A DNA stretch of 64,000 nt from Lysinibacillus odysseyi 34hs-1 = NBRC 100172 (GTDB lineage Bacteria > Bacillota > Bacilli > Bacillales_A > Planococcaceae), in the NCBI RefSeq assembly GCF_001591965.1, contig NZ_BCVX01000002.1:310001-374000 (forward strand), in the 5' to 3' direction. Both the position numbers and the translations under genes were made by a program. Shown in pieces: positions 9,701 to 18,833 of this stretch (its first letter is position 1; every line of letters begins with the position of its first letter). A model generated the notes under the pieces. It was not told where the DNA came from, did no database searches, and was given only the letters and a program-made list of their open reading frames with translations.

Positions 9701-10440
9701 TCCTGCATATCCTCGATACGTGATTTGGCCATCATGACTTCATTCATCAATGCTTCCTTCACTTCGTTAATGAAGAACAGCTCGTCCACCTTTGTGCCTG
9801 CCGCTATATCATAAGCATCCGGCAATCGTTGTAACCATTCATACGGCGCCGGATGAACACGTGACATTTCATATAATCTATCCACCAGCTGCTCAATTTG
9901 CTGGTCGCTTCGATCAGAAGTAAAGCTGTCAACAAGTGTATACATTTCTTCCAGGCTGATTGTTTCTTCCAACCCGCCGTATGCACGCTCCAGCACGTTC
10001 ATTAATACATCATCCCGCAACAGTGCCACTTCATCCTGGCTTGCAATACGAAAACCTGGGTCCAAATCAATCATATAGGCGTATTGCCGGCAAATCGCCA
10101 GGCAGAAAGAGTGCAATGTAGAAATCTGTGCTTTTCCAATCAGACTCAGCTGGCGGCGCAGAAACCGGCTGTCAGGTGCCTTGGCAATTTCTTTTTCGAG
10201 TGCTTCTGCCATACGGCTGCGCATTTCTGCGGCCGAGGCATTTGTAAATGTGACGACAAGCAGCTGATCTACATCAACCGGATTGTCCTTATCCAAAACT
10301 TTTTGGATTAACCGTTCAATCAGCACAGCTGTCTTTCCCGAACCGGCTGCGGCAGCAACTAGAATATCCCGGCCCTTCGAATCAATCGCAAGCTGCTGTT
10401 CTGGGGTCCACTTTGTCTTTTGCGCTTCACTCGTCGCCAT
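6718..10440 (-). CDS. addA: ATP-dependent helicase/nuclease subunit A
   Basis: Helicase-nuclease subunit of AddAB, the Bacillus counterpart of RecBCD, which resects double-strand ends for RecA. About 1240 residues, the usual length. It shows an N-terminal Walker A (AAAAGSGKTA, near residue 35), UvrD-type motifs (VVTFTNASAAEM, LVDEYQDVN, GDVKQSIYAFR, LVTIHSSKGLEFPVVFV, LYVAMTRAKEKL) and a C-terminal RecB-type nuclease (GIIDCLFQ then LLDYKTDR). The ATG at 10438-10440 is preferred, 10 bases from AAGGAG; the upstream GTG at 10449 abuts the binding site. It overlaps addB by 14 bases, so the subunits are translationally coupled. Confidence 0.97.
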   Translation of the reverse strand: MATSEAQKTKWTPEQQLAIDSKGRDILVAAAAGSGKTAVLIERLIQKVLDKDNPVDVDQLLVVTFTNASAAEMRSRMAEALEKEIAKAPDSRFLRRQLSLIGKAQISTLHSFCLAICRQYAYMIDLDPGFRIASQDEVALLRDDVLMNVLERAYGGLEETISLEEMYTLVDSFTSDRSDQQIEQLVDRLYEMSRVHPAPYEWLQRLPDAYDIAAGTKVDELFFINEVKEALMNEVMMAKSRIEDMQEYATDAYGLQSYQKVIEADGIILDTLFRLLEEGTWQEVYELLGNLKWATMPRLGKNDIFDEVAKEKAMKLRNAAKDIITKKVKTPYFSRSPERLLEEMRMMKPIIETLVHLTIVYSEAFKAAKLEKGLVDFSDLEHYALEILTDDERNPSSVAKDFQERFKEVLVDEYQDVNMLQETILQLVKTGTVENGNMFMVGDVKQSIYAFRLAEPRLFMDKYKQFQLSTEENLQTGLKIDLNANFRSRKEVLNSTNHVFEQLMDEAVGEINYDEKAALKFKANYNEKNVPVELVLLNGGDDVPDAAAWDGEEIDLEAEEVESLQTSQQEARYIISRIQQLVEAEYPVFNPKDGTTRPIRYSDIVILMRSMTWASELSEEFKAAGIPLYAESSKGYFDALEVMIMLNVLKVIDNPYQDIPLVSVLRAPFIGLTENELAEIRLAERNVPFYQALKTYLQQATGNIHPLTLRKLEKFLEHLRAWRAEARRGPLADLIWDIYLKTNYYEMVGAMANGKQRQANLRALHDRALSYEKTSFRGLFRFLRFIDRMKSRGDDLGIAKSIGEADDVVRLVTIHSSKGLEFPVVFVAGLGRQFNMMDFHGYYLFDQEFGMAVKAVHPQDRVMYTSLPYLALKNKRVAKMKAEEMRILYVAMTRAKEKLILVGSVKDWDDTLKKWSEVQDLPADALLPNHIRAGAKTYLDWIGPAVARHEDFKPLLVDEENVAELVTDFLWKIEVIPNGRYVQKKIGEEQDNVLVEQPEVDEALVNELTKRFTTMYPYMQAVNKKSKTSVSEIKRYEAMQRVEEQDPPFNLLKQSSKGLIRRPMFIQEKKLTATERGTVVHTVMQHVPQQGFESIQQANAFLNSLVERQLLHQREADAIDMEDVMAFFASPLGVRFKQATFMLREVPFTLSRTDREGDAQIVQGIIDCLFQDQDGRWVLLDYKTDRIRPPFDQEPALTKEMKDRYSLQLAIYEEAIQTINYIHVDERILYLYDIGKALTI

Positions 10441-13400
10441 CTCTACCACACTCCTTCTTTATTTGCTGCATGACTTCTTCTTTTTCCAGTTTTGGCAAAT
10501 CACGATACCCTTGCGAACCGTCACTCGGATCAAATTGGCAAACCGAGTTGAAGTTACAATATTCGCATGCTGTCTTTTTGTGTAAGCGGTACGGGGCAAT
10601 GGCCGTCTTGCCCTCATAAATTTCATTGCCCGCTTCTTTATGCTTTTCTAAAACAAACTGCTGCAATGATGGTAACAGCTCTTCCTCCATTACGATAGAA
10701 CCTTTTTTAAATGAGCCATCCTTTTTTGTCATACCGACTTTGATTACCTTTGAATCTCCTCGGTTTTCAAGTGTCTCATCCATCGCAGTTAGTACTTTTT
10801 CATTCGTTGTGACTAGCCCTGTCATCCGGTATTCCTCTAAGCGTTTCAGTTCCTGTACGTTCACATCCACAAGGTCCTGGAAGGAAAGCAGCGGGTCATG
10901 TACATGTACATACAGCATACCTGCCGGTGATACAAGCACTTCCTTGTTTTCATTTGGCAGCAGCTCGTCGACATTGCGCAGCGCCACATCCAAATAAGTG
11001 AGCAGCTGCAATGACAGCCCGTGGTACACTTCATTTAAGCTGACCATATGGCGTGATGACTTGTAATCTACTACCCGCAGGTGCACTTTATCACCGTCAT
11101 CATAGGCATCGATTCTATCAATCTGCCCGCGCAGTACCATTTTCCGATTATGGCGAAGATCCAGCTCCAAGGCAGATAGCGGCCTTTCCTGTTCCTTCAT
11201 CGACTTCTGGTCGAACTTGCCAAACGGTTTTTCATGGGCAATCGGCTTAAATTTCGAATACTGTGCCTGCTGTGTCAAAGCATATAACGTTCTCGCGACA
11301 ATGCGGATCAGCTTTTCTTTAATGTACAAATAACGGGAAGTACTGTCTAAAATATTATAAGAAAATACGGCTACAAGCGGATTGACCGTCGCCCGCGCTT
11401 GTTCCAGACACTCCCCGTATGTCTTAGGCGGCATGTCCCCGCTTGTTAAAATAGACCGTAATGCTTCATGGAATAAATCACCCATCGCAAACGATTCCAG
11501 CTTGTACTGCAGACGCTCCTGGAGCTGCAGCCCATACGTAGTGAAATGAGCAAACGGACAGCTGTAAAATTTCTCAATACGCGATACACTCGCAGATAGT
11601 TCATCCCCGTATAACTGCGCTGTATTTTCTTCTGTCAGCGGCTGGGCTTCATTCTTTTCGTAAAGCGGCTTAGAAACCTTTTGTAAAATAGATGTCCAAT
11701 AAGGATCCCGCTCATAAAAAGCCTGCAAAGCAGCCCATATTGGCTCAAGTGGTTTCTTTAAAATCTCCGCATATTTAAGCTGCATCGTTAAATAGGCAAT
11801 CGATGGAGATGGATGCCGCAAATATTGAAGGGCATTCTGCTCATTTGTCTCCTCCACCGGATCAATAAACACACGGTTGTACGGCATTCCTTCAAACAGC
11901 TTTTCCATCCGACTGATATAAAGAGACGGAAGGAGGCCTTTACCTTCTTCATCAGCATTTGCAAAAGTCAAGTACAGACGATCCGTCGGTGAAGAAATCG
12001 CCCGGTAGATCAAAAACGCCTCGTGGAACAGCTTGCTTTTGGAATTCGGCGCCAGCTCATAATGCACAGCGTCAAAATGCTCGCGTTCTGCATCACTAAG
12101 CAGCCCTTCATTGTCTATACGCTGCGGATAAACACCATCATTAACCCCAATCACAAAAATTGCCTTCTTGTTATCAAAACGCGAAGCATCAAGTGTAGAA
12201 ACCGTCACTTCATCGATGCTGGGCGGGATACCAGAAAACTTCAGGGAATCAAACCCTTCTTCCAGCAGCTGCAGCGCTTCCTCAAGCGGGATTTTTTGAT
12301 CCCCAAACATCAGCACAAACTGATCCAGCACATTCACCCAGCCGTCCCAAACCTGATCATGCTCGCTTGCCTGTTCATAGGCGGCACTTTCCAGCTCGTG
12401 CTCCTTAAGACGATCCAGCTTCTCATAAACGTTCAGCTCTTCCACAAATTCATAGATTGCTTGTGCGATTGCAAGGCCATTTTCCGCCTTTTTCAGCTTG
12501 CTTTCCAGCTTCATCAGCGGTGTGCGAATGATGTCGCGCATTTGCATCAGGAACTGCTGCATTTTCTCTTCGGCTGTTTTTTGCACATAACCGAGCTTCT
12601 CCAAAGTACGGAAGCGTCTATATTCCCAATAGTCATCCTTCTTCCAGCGGTCGCGAATAATCCCTTTGGCAATCACGAAGTTTTCGAGCTGGTCCATATT
12701 CTCCCGCATTTCATGGATATTACTGTCTATCGGAAAGAATAAATCTGTTTTTACACTGCGGAATACCGGCTCATACAGCCAGTTAGATGTCACGACTTCC
12801 AAAGCCGATCTCGTTAGTTCAATCAGTGGATGATGCAGCATAGGACGCTTTTCGTTTGAGAAGAACGGAATGTCATATTGTGCAAATGTCGTAGCGATAA
12901 CTGGATCATATACATCCGCTTGTCGATACATAATACCAATATCACGGTAATGCATGCCCTCTTCCTGCACAAGTCTCCTTATTTCCCGGGCAATCGCCTG
13001 TATTTCGGCCCGCCGATTCGACCCTTCTATCACTTGTACAAAGCCTTGTGAACGTTTTATTGCCGGAATAGGAGCATGGAAATTTTGCTCCACATGCTGT
13101 AAATCCTTATTTTCAAAGCGGTGTCCTACTTCCAGATGAACACGCGGCTCAATATCTACACCCAATTGCATCGCTTCAGAAAGCAATTTGTCATAGGACA
13201 TCGCTGCCCGGTAAAACAAGGCATCCGTATCCTGCGCATCCAACGGTGACTCGAATGGAAGCACGATCGTCACACGCTTTGCCAAAGCGAGCAACTGCTG
13301 AATAATAGCAAACTCCCTCTTTGTAAACATGACAAAGCCGTCAATATACACATAAGCATTGTGAATACGAGAGGAATTTTTCAGCTGCTCGACAAGAAGC

Positions 13401-13957
13401 GGGTAAAATCCTTCCCCATCGACATAGCCATCCCCAAGCCGATCTTCCAGCTCCCGTAAAATAATCTCAAAATCTTTCATCTTAGCAATTAATGTAGGTG
13501 AGGCATTCGCTTGTTCCAACTCTTCAATAAGCGGCACAATCGATTCGCTCGTAATATCATACTGACTGAATTCACGGAGGAGCAACTCTACCTCCTGTGT
13601 GAACCCTCTCTTTCCAGCAGCTTGTCTGAACAGTGTAAACTCCTCTTTATGCTCTTCTAGTATTCTACGGAGCAGCATACGATAGCCGAAGCTGTCGATT
13701 CGTTCCTTTGCAATGCCCCCTGTTTCCTGCAGAATAAACCATGCCAGACGTTTAAATGTTAATACCTGTGCACGCATAATTCCTTGCACATCATAATTGT
13801 TTGTCATTTCAAACTCGGTTGTGAAGGATACTTGATCAGGCACAATTAGGAAAATCGGGTGTCCCAGCGGATCGTTTTTGATGTCTTTTACGATCTCCTC
13901 ATGGATGAATGTTGTTTTCCCCGTGCCTGCTCGTCCTGAAACGATACGTAGTGACAC
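10427..13957 (-). CDS. addB: ATP-dependent helicase/nuclease subunit B (Fe-S nuclease)
   Basis: Partner of AddA in end resection and Chi recognition; 1176 residues. The N-terminus has a Walker A (SGRAGTGKTT) in an otherwise degenerate helicase. The C-terminus carries a RecB-type nuclease (RGQIDRID, VVDYKSS). The four Fe-S cluster cysteines are in place: one in FYSCPFAHF (about residue 797) and three in CEYCNFNSVC near the end. The start is GTG at 13955-13957, 7 bases after AAGGGGG. The order addB-addA matches B. subtilis. Confidence 0.97.
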   Translation of the reverse strand: MSLRIVSGRAGTGKTTFIHEEIVKDIKNDPLGHPIFLIVPDQVSFTTEFEMTNNYDVQGIMRAQVLTFKRLAWFILQETGGIAKERIDSFGYRMLLRRILEEHKEEFTLFRQAAGKRGFTQEVELLLREFSQYDITSESIVPLIEELEQANASPTLIAKMKDFEIILRELEDRLGDGYVDGEGFYPLLVEQLKNSSRIHNAYVYIDGFVMFTKREFAIIQQLLALAKRVTIVLPFESPLDAQDTDALFYRAAMSYDKLLSEAMQLGVDIEPRVHLEVGHRFENKDLQHVEQNFHAPIPAIKRSQGFVQVIEGSNRRAEIQAIAREIRRLVQEEGMHYRDIGIMYRQADVYDPVIATTFAQYDIPFFSNEKRPMLHHPLIELTRSALEVVTSNWLYEPVFRSVKTDLFFPIDSNIHEMRENMDQLENFVIAKGIIRDRWKKDDYWEYRRFRTLEKLGYVQKTAEEKMQQFLMQMRDIIRTPLMKLESKLKKAENGLAIAQAIYEFVEELNVYEKLDRLKEHELESAAYEQASEHDQVWDGWVNVLDQFVLMFGDQKIPLEEALQLLEEGFDSLKFSGIPPSIDEVTVSTLDASRFDNKKAIFVIGVNDGVYPQRIDNEGLLSDAEREHFDAVHYELAPNSKSKLFHEAFLIYRAISSPTDRLYLTFANADEEGKGLLPSLYISRMEKLFEGMPYNRVFIDPVEETNEQNALQYLRHPSPSIAYLTMQLKYAEILKKPLEPIWAALQAFYERDPYWTSILQKVSKPLYEKNEAQPLTEENTAQLYGDELSASVSRIEKFYSCPFAHFTTYGLQLQERLQYKLESFAMGDLFHEALRSILTSGDMPPKTYGECLEQARATVNPLVAVFSYNILDSTSRYLYIKEKLIRIVARTLYALTQQAQYSKFKPIAHEKPFGKFDQKSMKEQERPLSALELDLRHNRKMVLRGQIDRIDAYDDGDKVHLRVVDYKSSRHMVSLNEVYHGLSLQLLTYLDVALRNVDELLPNENKEVLVSPAGMLYVHVHDPLLSFQDLVDVNVQELKRLEEYRMTGLVTTNEKVLTAMDETLENRGDSKVIKVGMTKKDGSFKKGSIVMEEELLPSLQQFVLEKHKEAGNEIYEGKTAIAPYRLHKKTACEYCNFNSVCQFDPSDGSQGYRDLPKLEKEEVMQQIKKECGRDGDE

Positions 13958-13988
13958 AGCAATTCCCCCTTAAAAACTCATTAGTTCT

Positions 13989-14012
13989 ATTGTACCTTAG
14001 AATACATGTTCG
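13989..14012 (-). promoter_or_regulatory. addB promoter region with a LexA-like box
   Basis: A TACAAT -10 hexamer (13989-13994, minus strand) lies about 30 bases upstream of addB. In the spacer, 13999-14012, is CGAACATGTATTCT, which matches 12 of 14 positions of the Bacillus LexA box (CGAAC-N4-GTTCG type). The second half-site is weak and addAB is not an established SOS operon in B. subtilis, so this is tentative. Confidence 0.35.
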
Positions 14013-14035
14013 TGTATGCCGAAAAAGCTCGCCTA

Positions 14036-14650
14036 TCATTCCTTTTTATGGCGTTTTTGTAGATCACGTTCAACCCTTTTGTTAAGGCGTACTTCTACCG
14101 CCTTTCCTAACAACCATAAAAGGAAAATAACAACGACCGAAAGAATCAGCTTCACCGGATTGTGAAGCAGCTCTGTAATGTCTTGTCCAATAAAGCTCAT
14201 GGAAAAAATCATGACCAGCTTTCCGATAATAATCGCCAATAAATAAAAACGCGGATGTATATGAGAAAGCCCTGCTACAATATTTACAAGGACAGACGGG
14301 GTAAACGGAAAGCACAGCAACACAAACAATGGACTCAGCCCGTTCATGTCCACCCATTTAATCAGCTTTTTTATCCGCTTGCGCTGTGTGAAAAATTGAA
14401 GTCTCGGATGCCGTCCAAATTTGCGGACTACAAGAAAGACAGCATAAGATCCGAGGGTCGTCCCCACCCACGACAGGATAAATCCCCAAAACAATCCAAA
14501 CGCATTTACATTAGCCACCACAATTACAAAAAGGGGTAAAAAGGGTAAAAAGGCTTCAATGAAGGGCAGCAGGATACTAACAAGCGGTCCCAATGTCCGG
14601 TAATACTTTTCTAACTCCTCTATATTTTCAACCGTCAGCCAATCGAACAT
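14036..14650 (-). CDS. yhjE: TVP38/TMEM64 (VTT/DedA-like) family membrane protein
   Basis: Integral membrane protein of about 204 residues with five to six hydrophobic helices. The family core is visible: PFIEAFLPFLPLFVIVVANV, GTTLGSYAVFLVVRKFG and CFPFTPSVLVNIVAGLS (a glycine/proline-rich re-entrant motif). Members are associated with lipid scrambling or transport; the substrate here is unknown. In B. subtilis yhjE also lies close to addB. The ATG at 14648-14650 sits 8 bases from GGAG; the GTG at 14659 overlaps that binding site. Orthology to YhjE is inferred from family and neighbourhood. Confidence 0.82.
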   Translation of the reverse strand: MFDWLTVENIEELEKYYRTLGPLVSILLPFIEAFLPFLPLFVIVVANVNAFGLFWGFILSWVGTTLGSYAVFLVVRKFGRHPRLQFFTQRKRIKKLIKWVDMNGLSPLFVLLCFPFTPSVLVNIVAGLSHIHPRFYLLAIIIGKLVMIFSMSFIGQDITELLHNPVKLILSVVVIFLLWLLGKAVEVRLNKRVERDLQKRHKKE

Positions 14651-15159
14651 GTCAACCACTCCAAATGTAAATCTATATTTCTAAGCATTAATTTCTGAAT
14701 ATTATTATAATACAAAAGCGCTTTTTACAAACACTGCACTTCTGTTTTCATAATAGCATCCCACTATTACGCCTATTTATCAGTAAAATTATAGCCATTT
14801 TTCCTATAAAAACAACAGATTCTCTTCTATGAAAGCTTCTATTTTTTATATAGACGCTTTTTCTACAAGATTGGTTTACTTCTTCATTTAGAAACCTCCC
14901 TTTCTACTTCTCTACCCGTTTTTTAAAAGTGGTCGACATCTTACTCTAAGGTTATTTTTCATTCTGACTGGACGCTTTCCTCGGGTACGGCTCCAACTAA
15001 ATGATTTCAGGGATAGACCCCGAAACCATTTTTTTCCGTATGCGCGCATCCCCAAGGAGCTGCCATTCGCCATTCCAAACAGCTACTGATAAAAGCAGCT
15101 TGTTACACTTAACGTTTAGTAGGGAGTCTAAAAAGCCGCAGTTTATCTCCATAAAAAAA
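14651..15159. other. Intergenic region: possible promoter and a degenerate repeat relic
   Basis: About 510 bases without a gene. A TATAAT (minus strand, 14704-14709) with a poor -35 (TTTGTA, 16 bases upstream) may serve the TVP38 gene. Near 14965-14995 the stretch GACGCTTTCCTCGGG followed by TACGGCT resembles the GCTTTCCGCGGGCACAGCT segment of a GC-rich intergenic repeat known from Bacillus and Lysinibacillus genomes (recalled, not searched). No RNA gene or reading frame was seen. Confidence 0.35.
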
Positions 15160-15182
15160 CACCTCCCGTGAAACGGGAGATG
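15160..15182 (-). terminator. Terminator of minJ
   Basis: CATCTCCCGT / ACGGGAGGTG (10 bp with one U-G pair), 3-base loop, followed by seven T residues on the minus strand, 5 bases after the minJ stop. Confidence 0.92.
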
Positions 15183-15187
15183 CCTCT

Positions 15188-16357
15188 CTACCTCGCCAAC
15201 AGCAAACCAATGCCGTGATGGTCATTGCTATGAACAGCATGCTGTGTCAGCCGAAGCTCTTTATGATGGTCAAGTACTTCAATTTTACAATGGGCCGCAT
15301 TTACCTGCAGCGCTTCATATAACTCTCGTTCCGTCTGCACGTCACGACCGTTTACTTTTTTAATGATTTCACCTGTAACCAAGCCCATTTTTTCCGCCGG
15401 CGAATTCGGCAGGACTGCCGCAATCATCGCACCATTTGAGCTTGGGGCAACTGCATACACATCATCACGCTCCTGCATTTTATACTGCAGTGTAATGAGC
15501 AGGCGGATAAGCGTACCTGCCAGCAGCATGACAAACCCTGCTTCTTTCATGAAATAAGCAACGATGCCTCCCAGTGTAATTGCTATACCGAGCAGCATGA
15601 CCGTTTTGGCCAGTTTCGGATAAAAATAAACAGGCAGCGTCTTGCGGACTTTTTGCTGAAATCCAATAATAAACGGGAACAGCACAAGACTGAAGGATTC
15701 TCCTCCAAGGGTGAACTGCGGCCAATACGGCACATACGAAGAAATGCCTTCACCTGGAATTACAAATAATAACGGCAACAGCCAAACCGGCTTCGATAAA
15801 TAAGCAACTGCCTTCATTCCACGCTTTGTATTTTCAAGAACAGGTGATGCAAAATAAGCACCTTTTTTTCTGATCAGCCATCCTTCTGTCATTACGAGCA
15901 GTCCCGCAAGAATGCAAAGCGGTACCACACTTGTCTCATTCCACATAGCCCCGTCCACTTCAATTCCTACAAATGCAAAGGCTGTATCTGTCTGCTCTAA
16001 AATAACAAGCACAATAAAGCTAACAGTAATCAAGATTACCGGAGACAAAAAGTGAAGCGTATACAAGATCAATCCGACAACCGTTACTACACTTAATACG
16101 AGCAGGAACTGCGGTGTGACCGTTAAACCTGCAGCGACAATGACTACAGAAAGAAGCAGAGACACCAGCAGTCCGCCTGTCAAACCATTTTTCAGTTCAG
16201 ACCAACCATTGACGACACGAATGTGAAAAAAGCGTCTTTCCCTTTTTACACGGTTATACCCTAAAAGGATAGCAAACATAATGGTTAAATAGAAAAGAGG
16301 GTTAATAAAAAAACGTCCGATTCCTTGGAGTAATTCTACTAAAATTGTTGCGTACAT
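15188..16357 (-). CDS. minJ: Cell division topological factor MinJ (PDZ membrane protein)
   Basis: Polytopic membrane protein of 389 residues with a C-terminal cytoplasmic PDZ domain (about residues 295-375: LPNSPAEKMGLVTGEIIKKVNG). In B. subtilis MinJ bridges DivIVA to MinD at poles and septa and restricts division to midcell. The length (397 in B. subtilis), the N-terminal helices followed by a single PDZ, and the position beside ctpB and ftsEX all fit. The ATG at 16357 follows AGGTGG. A different PDZ membrane protein cannot be excluded by sequence alone, but the synteny is strong. Confidence 0.85.
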   Translation of the reverse strand: MYATILVELLQGIGRFFINPLFYLTIMFAILLGYNRVKRERRFFHIRVVNGWSELKNGLTGGLLVSLLLSVVIVAAGLTVTPQFLLVLSVVTVVGLILYTLHFLSPVILITVSFIVLVILEQTDTAFAFVGIEVDGAMWNETSVVPLCILAGLLVMTEGWLIRKKGAYFASPVLENTKRGMKAVAYLSKPVWLLPLLFVIPGEGISSYVPYWPQFTLGGESFSLVLFPFIIGFQQKVRKTLPVYFYPKLAKTVMLLGIAITLGGIVAYFMKEAGFVMLLAGTLIRLLITLQYKMQERDDVYAVAPSSNGAMIAAVLPNSPAEKMGLVTGEIIKKVNGRDVQTERELYEALQVNAAHCKIEVLDHHKELRLTQHAVHSNDHHGIGLLLAR

Positions 16358-16653
16358 AATTCCACCTGCCGTCTCTTACTCAATCAATTACGCCTCAGCA
16401 TTACTGAATTTGGCTTTGTGCCCAGGTTCACAAGCGTATGTCCTGTCAGCTGTTGCCGTTAGGACGGCTGACTTTTCTTGAAGAACCTTTCTAAAATCCG
16501 TAATATATGCCAAGGCTTCCACTTCTTTTGGCATACGTTCGGCTAACTGCAGTTATTTATCTTCACAGTTAACTTCCCACTATAAAACTTTGTCTTCTGC
16601 TAAAAGAAGTTACACTTATTGTATCAAATGCATCGTTTATTGCGTATACAAAT

Positions 16654-18090
16654 TTAGTGGCCCGCTTTATGCATCAAATAGCTGACCGCCATTTGCAGCT
16701 GTAGATCATTTTCTTTTTTGCTTTTATATAATGTAATTTGCTCTTGTAGTTTTTCAAAGAATAATTCATCTAGCGCATCGCCCTCATCTAAATCATATCG
16801 CTCGCGGAAATCGATGACGGCTTCTTGTGTCGTTTCATCAAAATAGCCGTCCTGTCTTACAATTTGGAACCCAAATGCATGCAGCACCTTTTGTGCATAG
16901 GCTACTTCTTCACTGAAATCCCCTACTTCAAACCGTCCTCTTAATGGTACAAATTCAATTTCAAACAATGGATGCTGTTCTGCGTCTACATCAGGCTTTA
17001 CACCCTTGCCGTGAACCCAGGCTTCTTTTGGTGTCAGCCATTTATTTGTCGATAGCTTGACCTGCCCTCCATTTGCTAAATTCCACGATTCCTGTACAGT
17101 TCCTTTCCCGAAGCTTGTAACACCAACTAATGTACCTGTTCCCCAGCTTTGCATAGCAGCACTGAACACTTCACTCGCAGATGCTGACCCTTCATTTTGC
17201 AAGACGACAAGCGGTAGCTTGCGTACTGCCTTATTTAATTTCTCTAAGCCTTCTACTTTCACGGTCTTTACCGGTTCCAGATGCCCCTTTGCATCCTGCA
17301 TGTAAGCAAATGTCTTGTTTTGTTCTCCAAGCGTACTAATGATGCCCGCTACACTATGTAAGTAACCACCTGGATTGTCCCGAACATCGACAATAAGACC
17401 TTTGATATCCTGCTCCATCAGCTTTGTAAGGGATTCGAGCCATTGTTCAACCGTATTTTCCGCAAATAGCGTGATTGTGATATGGCCAATTTTTACTCCT
17501 TCTACCTCCACTATTTCGGATAGTACTGTTTCATTTTTCATTTCTGCTCGTTCAACGACAACTGTTATGTGACGCTCTAGGCTTGGACGATAAAGGACAA
17601 GAGATACTTTCTCTCCAGCCTTGCCTTGCATGAGCTTCATCACTTCACCCATCGTTTTCCCATCAAGGCGAACATCGTTAATCTGTACAATTTCATCATA
17701 CGGACGGATGCCTGCCTTTTCAGCCGGCGAAGATTTTACGGGTGAGATGACAAGGAACTTGCCGTTTTTTTCCGACATTTCAATGCCTATCCCGACTTTT
17801 TCACCAGCGAGCGATGCCTTATGAATGGCAGCCTCTTCCTTCGAGTAATACGTACTGTAAGGGTCCTGAATTGCCGAGGCCATCCCCCGGAGTGCCCCTT
17901 CCACAAGTGTTCCACTTTCCAACTCGTAAACCGACTGTTCTTCAATCAATGAATATAGCTCTTCCACTACCTCAAGTTCGCTTGCGCCTTCAACCGACAC
18001 AAACTGATGCCGGACGGCTGTATAGGTCGTCACGGCCAAGACAGTAAACGCTAAAAACAAAAAAAGTCGACTTTTTGGTATCCTTCTCAC
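16654..18090 (-). CDS. ctpB: Carboxy-terminal processing protease CtpB (S41 family)
   Basis: Secreted or membrane-tethered serine protease of 478 residues. Order: N-terminal signal anchor (about 8-26), PDZ domain (about 100-180, with SSPAEKAGIRPYDEIVQIN), S41 catalytic domain with Ser in NEGSASASE and Lys in GKGTVQ, and a C-terminal peptidoglycan-binding-like domain (AQKVLHAFGFQ...DGYFDETTQEAV). In B. subtilis CtpB cleaves SpoIVFA in the SigK checkpoint. Family members outside sporulation process envelope proteins. It sits between minJ and the ftsEX block. The GTG at 18090 has only a weak binding site (AATAGAG). Confidence 0.93.
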   Translation of the reverse strand: MRRIPKSRLFLFLAFTVLAVTTYTAVRHQFVSVEGASELEVVEELYSLIEEQSVYELESGTLVEGALRGMASAIQDPYSTYYSKEEAAIHKASLAGEKVGIGIEMSEKNGKFLVISPVKSSPAEKAGIRPYDEIVQINDVRLDGKTMGEVMKLMQGKAGEKVSLVLYRPSLERHITVVVERAEMKNETVLSEIVEVEGVKIGHITITLFAENTVEQWLESLTKLMEQDIKGLIVDVRDNPGGYLHSVAGIISTLGEQNKTFAYMQDAKGHLEPVKTVKVEGLEKLNKAVRKLPLVVLQNEGSASASEVFSAAMQSWGTGTLVGVTSFGKGTVQESWNLANGGQVKLSTNKWLTPKEAWVHGKGVKPDVDAEQHPLFEIEFVPLRGRFEVGDFSEEVAYAQKVLHAFGFQIVRQDGYFDETTQEAVIDFRERYDLDEGDALDELFFEKLQEQITLYKSKKENDLQLQMAVSYLMHKAGH

Positions 18091-18152
18091 CTCTATTCTA
18101 AGAATATGAATAGAATAATAAGAACATACATAAAAAGTCGAACCTCGTCGGC

Positions 18153-18719
18153 TTAATCTAATTGTGTCACATAATCCCGAATGGCATCTTTATCAAGCGG
18201 TCCTACAATATGATGCTGGATTCTTCCTTCCGTATCAATTACAAATGTAGAGGGAATTGTTAATACTTCATACGTTTTGATAATATTGCGATCCGGCATG
18301 AGCAGGATCGGGAAGGTAATATCAAGTCTATTAATAAATGTCTCGATCTTGTCCTTTCCTTGATCATTATATGTCGTATTGGCAGCGATGATCACGACAT
18401 TATCCTTTTTGGCATAATCTTCATAATACGATTGTAGATGGGGCATTTCGATTTGGCATGGCCTGCACCATGTTGCCCAGAAATTTAAAATAACCTTCTT
18501 TCCCTTTAAATCGGAAAGCGTGACTTTCTCTCCTGTTATCGTTTCTAGGGTGAAGTCAGGTGCTATTGCGCCCTTCTGCAATCCCTCTTCTTTTGACAGA
18601 TCCGCTTCATAACCGACTTTATCAATAGCCTCAGCCTTTTGAAGCTGTTGATGAATGTATGTTCCAAGCATGGTAGCTACCAGAGCAAGGACGAACAGCA
18701 ATCCGATATTCTTCTTCAT
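18153..18719 (-). CDS. TlpA/ResA-like membrane-anchored thioredoxin
   Basis: Thiol-disulfide protein of 188 residues that would act outside the membrane. An N-terminal anchor (residues 3-22) precedes a thioredoxin fold of the AhpC/TSA-Redoxin type (APDFTLETITGEKVTLSDLKG) with the active site WCRPC in FWATWCRPCQIEMP and the cis-Pro loop TIPSTFVID. ResA reduces apocytochrome c and StoA serves spore cortex; which applies here cannot be told. The ATG at 18717-18719 follows GGAGG by 6 bases; the longer frame to 18809 includes the upstream terminator and is not real. It stands between the M23 peptidase and ctpB. Confidence 0.9.
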   Translation of the reverse strand: MKKNIGLLFVLALVATMLGTYIHQQLQKAEAIDKVGYEADLSKEEGLQKGAIAPDFTLETITGEKVTLSDLKGKKVILNFWATWCRPCQIEMPHLQSYYEDYAKKDNVVIIAANTTYNDQGKDKIETFINRLDITFPILLMPDRNIIKTYEVLTIPSTFVIDTEGRIQHHIVGPLDKDAIRDYVTQLD

Positions 18720-18783
18720 TGTTAGCCTCCGATTGTGCATGGTAAATGGACGACCATTTCTTTTCCATATTAGTCTAACAAAA

Positions 18784-18816
18784 AAAAGGGAATGCCGCAA
18801 AATGGGCATCCCTTTT
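18784..18816 (-). terminator. Terminator of the ftsEX-M23 operon
   Basis: AAAAGGGATGCC pairs with GGCATTCCCTTTT (one bulged T), followed by a T run on the minus strand, 18 bases after the M23 gene. Confidence 0.75.
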
Positions 18817-18833
18817 CTTATATAAGCTCTTTT

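Noticed and set aside
12023-12742. 239-codon plus-strand frame
   Set aside because: Wholly antisense to addB, whose protein is full length and conserved; a shadow frame.
16449-16480. GTCAGC/GCTGAC hairpin upstream of minJ
   Set aside because: The T run is on the plus strand, where there is no gene to terminate, and the inner stem is poor.
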